From contig JAHJSQ010000027.1 of the NCBI GenBank assembly GCA_018830325.1, positions 1 to 43,878 of the forward strand: DNA of 43,878 nucleotides, in the 5' to 3' direction. Under the pieces are notes generated by a model. The model was not told where the DNA came from and did not search any database. It worked only from the letters and a program-made list of their open reading frames with translations. Both the position numbers and the translations under genes were made by a program. Of this stretch, positions 37,893 through 43,878 are shown in pieces; the stretch's first letter is position 1; every line of letters begins with the position of its first letter. Origin of the DNA: Gammaproteobacteria bacterium (GTDB taxonomy: Bacteria; Pseudomonadota; Gammaproteobacteria; Methylococcales; Methylomonadaceae).

Positions 37893-38774
37893 ATGAGGTT
37901 TGGATTTTTCTCAATTGTTGCTACAAGTTTTATGTTGGCATCAACGGTGCTTCAGGCAAAGGAGTATGAAGAGCACAACAATATGATGGATCACGGTGGC
38001 GGCCATCTGATGGACATGGGCGGCGGAATGGTAATGGGGCAAAATACGGATACCTTGCCCGGTGGTTGCGATAAGATTGCTGCAACTAAAGAAATTACAG
38101 TTCGCGCAGGGCATCAATATGCCGAAAAATTTCCGGGGCGAATGTTTGCATTCGATACCCAGGAGTTTCAGTTCGAACCCTGTACCAAATTGACTGTTAA
38201 TTTCATTAACGATGACAATGTTCGACATCAATGGATGATGCATGGTCTACCTAAATATTTGTATCCGAAAGGCATGTTTCATTTGGAGGTAACCGGTCCA
38301 GGAAAAATATCGGGTACATTAATTTTACCGCCTGGAGATAAGACCTATTTAGTACACTGCGATATCGCCCAGCACATGGAGAAAGGGATGAAGGCGCAAT
38401 TGAAGGTAGGTAAGGGCGCCGGCGATTTGCCGAGTATCCCGGGCGTTACCCCCTATGTGATTCAGGATAGTTACGAAGTTTCTCCAATTCTTGATAATCC
38501 GATCCAGTCCCAAGACGCTTCCTCGGCAACATCAAGCAACACAGCTTCGCAAGAGAGTAGCTCATGGTTTTCAGGGGTTATGGTAATCGGTTTGGCGATT
38601 GGTTTATTAATCTCACCTTTATTAGCGAAGAAATTTAAAGGGATGAGTTTTTCCGAAGGAGTCTCTTTTATATTTGAGTTAATCGGAAATGTATTAGGTT
38701 TTATATACAGACTTTTTTCCAAAGTGCTACAGTCCGTTTTTTCAGGAAAAAATAAAGTATTGCCTGAGAAATAA
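37893..38774 (+). CDS. Membrane-anchored cupredoxin with Met/His-rich N terminus
   Basis: 293 residues. Signal peptide about 1-22, then a metal-binding-looking segment (HNNMMDHGGGHLMDMGGGMVMG, split: His28 to Met48) rich in Met, His and Gly. A cupredoxin domain follows (about 65-173). A complete type 1 copper set is visible: His112 in NVRHQWMMHG, then Cys156-x4-His161-x4-Met166 in VHCDIAQHMEKGM. A Ser/Thr-rich linker (about 205-225), a membrane helix (about 228-245) and an amphipathic tail follow. It is probably a periplasmic electron carrier or copper chaperone held at the inner membrane. It lies downstream of the PmoD-like gene and has its own terminator. No close named homologue is claimed. 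Confidence 0.8.
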   Translation: MRFGFFSIVATSFMLASTVLQAKEYEEHNNMMDHGGGHLMDMGGGMVMGQNTDTLPGGCDKIAATKEITVRAGHQYAEKFPGRMFAFDTQEFQFEPCTKLTVNFINDDNVRHQWMMHGLPKYLYPKGMFHLEVTGPGKISGTLILPPGDKTYLVHCDIAQHMEKGMKAQLKVGKGAGDLPSIPGVTPYVIQDSYEVSPILDNPIQSQDASSATSSNTASQESSSWFSGVMVIGLAIGLLISPLLAKKFKGMSFSEGVSFIFELIGNVLGFIYRLFSKVLQSVFSGKNKVLPEK

Positions 38775-38790
38775 ATGTAAAAGTTGGGTC

Positions 38791-38826
38791 AAGCCCCTGT
38801 AACCTTTGGGTTTCAGGGGCTTTTTT
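38791..38826 (+). terminator. Rho-independent terminator after the cupredoxin gene
   Basis: AAGCCCCTG (38791-38799) pairs with CAGGGGCTT (38814-38822), followed by TTTT. It separates the cupredoxin from the YqaA-like gene only 14 bp further on. Confidence 0.9.
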
Positions 38827-38839
38827 GTGGGTTAAGTAA

Positions 38840-39271
38840 ATGCCGGAAGATTTTCTAGGTTTGGCGGGTTTATTTTTTAGTGCCTTTATATCGTCGACGA
38901 TTGCTCCAGGAGGTTCCGAAGCCGTGCTGGCTCTGATGGTGTCGGAACATCAGGACCAAGTGATACTATTAGTCGGAATTGCGACGATCGGCAATACTTT
39001 AGGGGCTTTAACAACTTGGTTTTTAGGATATTTAGCGGCAAAGAAATATTCTATCGATTCATTGTTAGACACTAAAAAACAAAAAGCGATAATGTGGGTT
39101 AGAAAATGGGGACGATGGGCGCTTTTATTTTCATGGTTACCGGTTATCGGAGATGGATTTTGTTTTGCCGGAGGGTGGTTAAAATTATCTTTGTATTCAT
39201 CAATAGCATTCATTTTTATTGGAAAATTAGTTCGATATGCGGCGATTTCCTGGGTATTCGCGGGAAATTAA
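38840..39271 (+). CDS. YqaA-type (DedA/VTT-like) inner-membrane protein
   Basis: 143 residues with about four membrane segments. FFSAFISSTIAPGGSEAVL, a GNTLGALTTWFLGY segment, and FSWLPVIGDGFCFAGGWLKL are the signatures of the YqaA branch of the SNARE-associated/DedA group. Members are linked to membrane homeostasis and envelope stress; the substrate is unknown. It starts right after the cupredoxin terminator and is followed 44 bp later by another membrane protein gene. Confidence 0.82.
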   Translation: MPEDFLGLAGLFFSAFISSTIAPGGSEAVLALMVSEHQDQVILLVGIATIGNTLGALTTWFLGYLAAKKYSIDSLLDTKKQKAIMWVRKWGRWALLFSWLPVIGDGFCFAGGWLKLSLYSSIAFIFIGKLVRYAAISWVFAGN

Positions 39272-39315
39272 CGATGAGAGCTGCTTTTTAAATATGTGTT
39301 CAACGAGGAAGTTTG

Positions 39316-40101
39316 ATGTTAAGACATTTTCCGGAGCCGGGTATTGCTTACGAGCATAGACCGCGCGACTATTTTATTGCAGGATTTACATTTTTTTGTG
39401 TGGCTGTTTGTTTGGTCGTAGATGCTAACGCTACCTTGGAAAAACAAAATGCATTGGGAGTTTGCGGATGGGTTTTTCTCATAGGTTTGTTGTTAGGCGA
39501 GTCGAGTGAAGTAAGGATGCAAGTTATTATTGCCGTAGCATTTGCGACAGTCGGCGAGCATTTTGCGTCTCCTTATATGGGGGGGTATACCTATCGTTTT
39601 GAAAATGTGCCGGCTTATGTTCCCCCAGGTCATGGTATGGTTTACTTGACCGCCGTTGCATTAGCGCGTTCCGGATTTTTTATGCGGCAAGCACGAATGA
39701 TTGCGCTATTCGTTGTAACGGCTTGTGGTCTTTGGTCTATTTGGGGCATCAGTGGCCTAGCTGCGCAGGGTGACTCTGTAGGGGCACTGTTGTTTTGCAT
39801 ATTTTTAGGCTATTTATTCAAAGGGCGGTCTCCGTTAGTGTATCTGGCTGCATTTTTTATTACAACTTGGTTAGAGTTAATTGGGACGGCTTCCGGAACT
39901 TGGACTTGGGCTTCTATTGATCCTGTACTGAGTCTTCCGCAAGGAAACCCGCCGAGCGGAGTGGCTGCTTGGTATTGTTTGGTCGATGCGGTTGCAATGG
40001 GTGGGGCTGCGCCGGTTATGAGAGGGTTAACAAATGTATCTACTTGGTTGCCTATTATAGGGCGAAGCCGAGTCGCCGCTTATCAATCGGCGGATGAATA
40101 G
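39316..40101 (+). CDS. Polytopic membrane protein of unknown function
   Basis: 261 residues with about seven to eight hydrophobic segments. Distinctive conserved-looking loops carry possible metal or catalytic residues: GEHFASPYMGGYTYRFENV, then YVPPGHGMVYL, and late ASGTWTWASIDP with NPPSGVAAWYCLVD. ATG 39316 follows GAGGA; a TTG one codon earlier is unlikely. I do not recognise the family. The His, Glu and Tyr/Trp residues near membrane faces would suit an integral-membrane enzyme. Linkage to the YqaA-like and copper-protein genes is the only functional hint. Confidence 0.7.
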   Translation: MLRHFPEPGIAYEHRPRDYFIAGFTFFCVAVCLVVDANATLEKQNALGVCGWVFLIGLLLGESSEVRMQVIIAVAFATVGEHFASPYMGGYTYRFENVPAYVPPGHGMVYLTAVALARSGFFMRQARMIALFVVTACGLWSIWGISGLAAQGDSVGALLFCIFLGYLFKGRSPLVYLAAFFITTWLELIGTASGTWTWASIDPVLSLPQGNPPSGVAAWYCLVDAVAMGGAAPVMRGLTNVSTWLPIIGRSRVAAYQSADE

Positions 40102-40467
40102 ATAGAGTTTACGTGAGCAAAAATTCTTTATCGTGAATGTTGCTATACCGTTGATCAAATTTAGGCACCAAAATTTGGTTGGTAATGAGCAAACAAAAAG
40201 TGAGTATTCAGTCCCTCGGCCATTCTCGTTCCCATGCTCTGCGTGGGAACGATAGGGGGGGTTGAATAATGACAACAAAAAGGTTTTTCATGTCACTAGA
40301 CCCAGTCTTAAAAAATGTGGTGCTTAGGGTTTAAGGCGTTGATTTATAATAGTCAAAAATCATGCCAATTTTTACTGAGCGTCTACAAATAAGTTTGGGT
40401 TGAATTATTGGCGTATAAAGTAGTCGCGTGTTTTTTGCATTGTTTGGGTTTTAAGCAGAGGTTGAAA
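40102..40467. other. Intergenic region with a GTTCCCA-type hairpin repeat
   Basis: No gene is seen. It holds a palindromic repeat at 40227-40251 and a CCAAAATTTGG palindrome at 40168-40178. AGAGG precedes the next ATG. Confidence 0.5.
40227..40251. repeat. 25-bp palindromic repeat, CGTTCCCA...TGGGAACG
   Basis: CGTTCCCA and TGGGAACG are exact inverted repeats around TGCTCTGCG. Very similar TTCCCACGCTCTGCGTGGGAA units are dispersed in many gammaproteobacterial genomes, usually between genes. Confidence 0.7.
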
Positions 40468-41040
40468 ATGAAAAAATTAGCATTAATTGTGTTGGTATTG
40501 TTTGCGCCAACGGCGTTTGCCGATTGGGTCTTAAATCAAAAATTATCGTCATTAAGTTTTCTCACTACTAAAAATGCAAGCGTTACCGAGAAACATACGT
40601 TCAATAAAATGTCTGGATCGTTAAGTGATGAAGGTCTGGCGAAACTAGTTATTCAGTTAAATAGTGTCGAAACCGGTGTGCCGATCAGAAATGAACGAAT
40701 GAAGGAGTTGTTATTTCAAATTGAACGTTTTCCGGAAGCGTTAGTTGAGCTGAAATTTGATAAGACTAAGTTGGATTCGTTAAAGGCCGGACAAATGATG
40801 GACCTGCCCGTAACAGCGAATCTTAAATTGCACGGTTTTGAGCGTTCAATGGATGCTAATTTAAGGATTATTAAGTTAACCAATGCTCAAGTCTCAGTGA
40901 CAACTGTCGAGCCGATTATCATGAATACCGAATGGTTCGGTTTGCAGGCGGGAGTTGAAAAGTTACGTGAAATCGTTAATTTGCAGAGCATCACCGGAGC
41001 GGTGCCCGTCACGATGAGTCTTGTTTACAATTTACAATAA
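40468..41040 (+). CDS. YceI-family periplasmic protein
   Basis: 190 residues. Signal peptide MKKLALIVLVLFAPTAFA, then a single YceI lipocalin-like beta-barrel: DWVLNQKLSSLSFLTTKN at the start, KMSGSL, VETGVPIRNERMKELLF (the family's T..x.R..H position reads NERMKELLF), and a LPVTANLKLHG strand. Members bind isoprenoid-like lipids in the periplasm. ATG 40468 follows AGAGG; a longer TTG-initiated frame has no ribosome site. It is monocistronic. Confidence 0.88.
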   Translation: MKKLALIVLVLFAPTAFADWVLNQKLSSLSFLTTKNASVTEKHTFNKMSGSLSDEGLAKLVIQLNSVETGVPIRNERMKELLFQIERFPEALVELKFDKTKLDSLKAGQMMDLPVTANLKLHGFERSMDANLRIIKLTNAQVSVTTVEPIIMNTEWFGLQAGVEKLREIVNLQSITGAVPVTMSLVYNLQ

Positions 41041-41199
41041 AAAATTTTTCAATAGATTTGTTTGCACGGCCCTCTTCTTGGTTATTGAGGTTTAAGCGTC
41101 TGGTGTTTATCGGGAGAGTGTTTATATTTGCTTCATGCAAAATTCACATTCACTCATCCAGGGGGGGCAGATTGCCGCAAGTTCCCATGAATGGATTCG

Positions 41200-41264
41200 C
41201 CCAGCACCTAATTTATATAAAGACAATTAGCCATGGCCAATGGGCTATGGAATTAGGTGCTGGG
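41200..41264. repeat. 65-bp nested palindromic insertion (copy 3)
   Basis: CCCAGCACCTAATT (from 41200) is mirrored by AATTAGGTGCTGGG (ending 41264), with an inner CCATGGCC/GGGCTATGG pairing. The flanks are TTCG on the left and TAAA on the right, so the duplication is no longer exact. Confidence 0.75.
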
Positions 41265-41371
41265 TAAATACGCCCATGTATGCTCTATGGCAGCAGCATG
41301 CCGGCAAGACTTTTGCCGAGCAGCCCGTCGTTTCCTTAGGCGCTGCCGAAATTTGAAGTGCGAAAGGTATA
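41265..41371 (-). mobile_element. Half of a type I MITE-like element, minus orientation
   Basis: The GGTATA end (41366-41371) with CCGAAATTTGAAGTGCG just inside matches the type I terminus, and TAAATACGCCCATGTA matches the core next to the palindrome at 41200-41264. The opposite terminus was not found to the left, so the element is truncated or decayed. Confidence 0.55.
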
Positions 41372-41570
41372 GACAGATCTCATACCTTTTATTCTTAGAC
41401 GGGTTTTCGATCAAAAGGGAGTAAGTTGGGAAGTTGTCAATTTTTGAGCGAAAGGGCGACAAAAACTAAATCTTGAGCCTGCTTTCAGATAAATAAAAGA
41501 GAACAGGGCTAAATATAAATTAATCAGTTAATCGGCCGGTTCGTTTCGTTACGAATTAGACTGTGGGATC

Positions 41571-43346
41571 ATGAAAATTTTTAAGTCAAAAAAAAAGAAC
41601 AAATCAAAGACCGGTTATCTAGTTTATAAAAGATTACTGAGTTATGTTCGCCCCTATAAAAGCTGGTTTTTTTTCAGCATAATCGGTTTCTTGATATATG
41701 CGGCGACACAACCTTTATTTGCGGCAATCTTAAAACACATCATCGATTCGTTACAGAGCGGCTCGAGAGAAGATGTCGGTTTAATGCCCTTGCTCTTTAT
41801 CGGCTTGATATTATTAAGAGGAACCGGATCTTATCTTGGTAATTATTTCATTGCCAAAGTGTCTACAAGTATCGTTCATGCATTGAGGTGTGAAATATTC
41901 AATCATTATACGGGGTTGCCTACGAATTATTTCGATTCAAACAACAGCGGTTACATGATGTCTAGGATCACGCATAATGTTGGAGAGGTGACGCAGGCAA
42001 CGACAGACTCGGTACAAATCGTAATTAAGGAAGGATTGACTGCGCTTGGCCTAGTGCTGTATTTGTTTTATATGAACTGGTTGCTGACATTAGCATTTTT
42101 GTCAGTCACGCCATTTATAGTGTGGTTGGTCAAGTATGTGAGTAAAAGATTACGCTTATTGAGTAAAGATATTCAAAATTCGATAGGTAATTTGACGCAC
42201 ATAACGTCTGAGCTGGTCAGTGGGCATCGAATTGTGAGGAGTTATGGAGGCGAAGAATATGAAAAAAATAGATTTAAGATTAGTAGCCAATTTCATCGTC
42301 GACAATCATTAAAACTTGCGGCAACATCTGCGTTACATGGGCCATTGCTGCAACTAATTATTTCTATTGCCTTGGCTGGTTTAATGTATTTGTCTTTGAC
42401 TCTAATGCAAGAGGCTACTGCGGGTGAATTTGTTGCGTTTTTAACAGCCGCTTTTCTTTTGCCGCGCCCTATTAGGCAGTTGAGTGATGCTAATTCAAAA
42501 ATACAAAAAGGAGTGGTGGCAGCCGAGTCCTTGTTTACCATATTAGATGAGCCAGTCGAGAATGATTCTGGCGAATATGCGCCAAAGCATTGTGGCGGAA
42601 AAATTGAATTTAAAAACGTACGATTTAAATACCAGGGAGCGGAGAGCGAAGCATTAAAAGGAATTAGTTTTACGGTTGAGCCAGGACAGACTGTAGCTTT
42701 AGTTGGTGCTTCGGGAGGAGGCAAGAGTACGCTGATTAATTTATTGCCAAGATTTTACGAATATTCGTCGGGTCAAATCCTTCTTGATGGTGTAGACATA
42801 ACCGCTTATAAGTTGGAAAACTTAAGGCGACAAATTGCAGTAGTAACCCAACAAGTCACATTGTTTAACGATACGGTAGCGAATAATATTGCTTATGGCG
42901 CTTTGCAAGGGGTATCTTTGGAAAGCGTGGAGCAAGCGGCAAAAGATGCCTATGCGATGAAATTCATCCAAAAAATGCCGAAGGGTTTGCAAACCGAAAT
43001 CGGAGAAAATGGCGTCAAGTTATCTGGAGGGCAAAAACAGCGATTAGCATTAGCGAGAGCTTTATTGAAAAATGCGCCGGTGTTAATCCTAGATGAAGCC
43101 ACTTCTGCTCTCGATACCGAATCAGAGCGGTATATTCAAAAGGCCTTGCAGAACATTCTTTCAAATAGGTCCACAATAGTAGTGGCACACCGTTTGTCTA
43201 CTATAGAGAATGCCGATGTAATTCTTGTAATGGATAATGGTCAAATAGTAGAACAGGGCGGTCACAAGGAATTGCTCGCAAAGAATGGGCTCTATGCCAG
43301 GTTATACGACATGCAGTTCAATGGCGAGACCAATGTAGCCGGTTAA
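41571..43346 (+). CDS. msbA: MsbA-type ABC exporter (lipid A / lipid flippase)
   Basis: 591 residues. A membrane domain with about six helices (about 25-310) is fused to an ATPase domain. Walker A reads GASGGGKS, the Q loop VTQQVTLFND, the signature LSGGQKQRLALARAL, Walker B VLILDEATSALD, and the switch AHRLS. The length and the VTQQVTLFNDTVANNIAYG stretch favour MsbA over other exporters. It flips core-lipid A across the inner membrane. A lysine-rich N terminus (KIFKSKKKNKSK) precedes the first helix. lpxK, a common partner, is not seen downstream within the window. Confidence 0.9.
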   Translation: MKIFKSKKKNKSKTGYLVYKRLLSYVRPYKSWFFFSIIGFLIYAATQPLFAAILKHIIDSLQSGSREDVGLMPLLFIGLILLRGTGSYLGNYFIAKVSTSIVHALRCEIFNHYTGLPTNYFDSNNSGYMMSRITHNVGEVTQATTDSVQIVIKEGLTALGLVLYLFYMNWLLTLAFLSVTPFIVWLVKYVSKRLRLLSKDIQNSIGNLTHITSELVSGHRIVRSYGGEEYEKNRFKISSQFHRRQSLKLAATSALHGPLLQLIISIALAGLMYLSLTLMQEATAGEFVAFLTAAFLLPRPIRQLSDANSKIQKGVVAAESLFTILDEPVENDSGEYAPKHCGGKIEFKNVRFKYQGAESEALKGISFTVEPGQTVALVGASGGGKSTLINLLPRFYEYSSGQILLDGVDITAYKLENLRRQIAVVTQQVTLFNDTVANNIAYGALQGVSLESVEQAAKDAYAMKFIQKMPKGLQTEIGENGVKLSGGQKQRLALARALLKNAPVLILDEATSALDTESERYIQKALQNILSNRSTIVVAHRLSTIENADVILVMDNGQIVEQGGHKELLAKNGLYARLYDMQFNGETNVAG

Positions 43347-43348
43347 AG

Positions 43349-43553
43349 TATGCCTTTTCCACTTCAAATTTCGGTAGTGCCCGAGGAGGCGTCTGGGTGA
43401 ATGACAAAGGCTATGCCAGCATGGATGTATTCACCCAGCACTTAAATCCATATCCTGTTGGCTATGGTTAACTGACTTGGATAATTTAAGCGCTGGGTTC
43501 ACGGCGACCTTTGGCGGACACCCGTCTCCGAATTTTGGTCAACGGCGGGTATA
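43349..43553 (+). mobile_element. Type I MITE-like element, occupied copy
   Basis: The ends TATGCC (43349) and GGTATA (43553) have the type I inner sequences ACTTCAAATTTCGG and CCGAATTTTGG. Total 205 bp. Removing the 64-bp palindrome and one 4-bp TTCA leaves 137 bp, essentially the 138 bp of the unoccupied copy at 4486-4623. It begins 3 bp after the msbA stop. Confidence 0.78.
43434..43497. repeat. 64-bp nested palindromic insertion (copy 4) with TTCA duplication
   Basis: CCCAGCACTTAAAT and ATTTAAGCGCTGGG are inverted arms. TTCA flanks both sides (43430-43433 and 43498-43501). Length and flanks are identical to copy 1 at 12591-12654. Confidence 0.8.
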
Positions 43554-43878
43554 AATTGACAAAATGAAACAAGCGCGCCAAGATTTTTCGCGAAAGTTGA
43601 AATGGGGTCCGTCCGATTTCAGCAGCGAAAAATGACTTGGCGATTATTGCCTTCGGCGGCCCCGATTCGCCCTGCGTCCGTGCCACTACGCAACATCATC
43701 GTCAACTCGATGCGGCTCCGTAGCACTCCCACAAATGGCTTGACGCCGTGTCGCGATGCCTTGTATATTGCCTCCGCCCGCGCTATTCGCGCAGACTCCG
43801 GCAAAACACCCGGCGCTACGGCTATCGGGGACTAAAAATCTTCACTTCGCTGGCGCTCCGTTTCCAAGATTTTCAGCG
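43554..43878. other. Unassigned G+C-rich segment at the right edge
   Basis: This 325-bp stretch is visibly more G+C-rich than the msbA region and has no convincing coding frame; short frames on both strands lack ribosome sites. CCAAGATTTT occurs near both ends (about 43579 and 43862). It could be part of a further repeat or the edge of a mobile element beyond the window. Confidence 0.3.

Larger units (their letters stand above)
41041..41570. other. 530-bp intergenic region between yceI-like gene and the ABC exporter
   Basis: No gene. It contains a half type I element with a nested palindrome (41200-41371). The remainder is A+T-rich and presumably carries the exporter promoter. Confidence 0.5.

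Overview
The window looks like chromosomal DNA of a gammaproteobacterial methanotroph (Methylococcales, Methylomicrobium/Methylobacter/Methylomonas type). This rests on a moderate base composition, gammaproteobacterial synteny (hisIE-tatABC, rpsU-yqeY-dnaG-rpoD-tRNA), and a small copper-protein locus resembling PmoD/AmoD of methane and ammonia oxidisers. The genus is inferred; no 16S rRNA or methane monooxygenase structural gene is present.

Layout. 1-2400: tail of a PD-(D/E)XK-type protein, then a CapD/WbpM-type nucleotide-sugar dehydratase whose 3' end runs into a 163-bp imperfect palindrome. 2400-3000: no protein gene, but a minus-strand small-RNA candidate with anti-Shine-Dalgarno loops and an intrinsic terminator. 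3003-7041: LysR regulator, SAM methyltransferase, rhodanese, typA/bipA. 7332-12372: hisBHAFIE then tatABC. 12742-16423: GDSL lipoprotein, PTR1-like pteridine reductase, a kinase-fold protein, folK and folB. 16562-22748: plsY, tsaD, then rpsU-yqeY-dnaG-rpoD with recognisable sigma70 promoters, followed by a CAT-anticodon tRNA (probably tRNA-Ile2). 22897-27985: metK-ahcY-metF (S-adenosylmethionine regeneration), rsmE and a CPBP protease. 27992-36019: yajQ, cca, a TauE/SafE transporter, guaB-guaA-tadA and pgi.

36020-43878 is accessory in character: more A+T-rich, with long intergenic gaps full of repeats. It holds a PmoD/AmoD-like periplasmic protein, a membrane-anchored Met/His-rich cupredoxin, a YqaA-type membrane protein, an unassigned polytopic membrane protein, a YceI protein and an MsbA-type ABC exporter. 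The first two form a plausible copper-handling pair at the cytoplasmic membrane.

The gaps contain three interrelated repeat families. Type I is a MITE-like element with TATACC...GGTATA ends. Type II is MITE-like with ends built on CTCG..CGACAGG. A 64-65 bp palindrome is nested inside both at the same TTCA/TTTA site. Occupied and empty versions coexist in this window, so the nesting can be read directly. No CRISPR array, rRNA, prophage or complete insertion sequence was seen.
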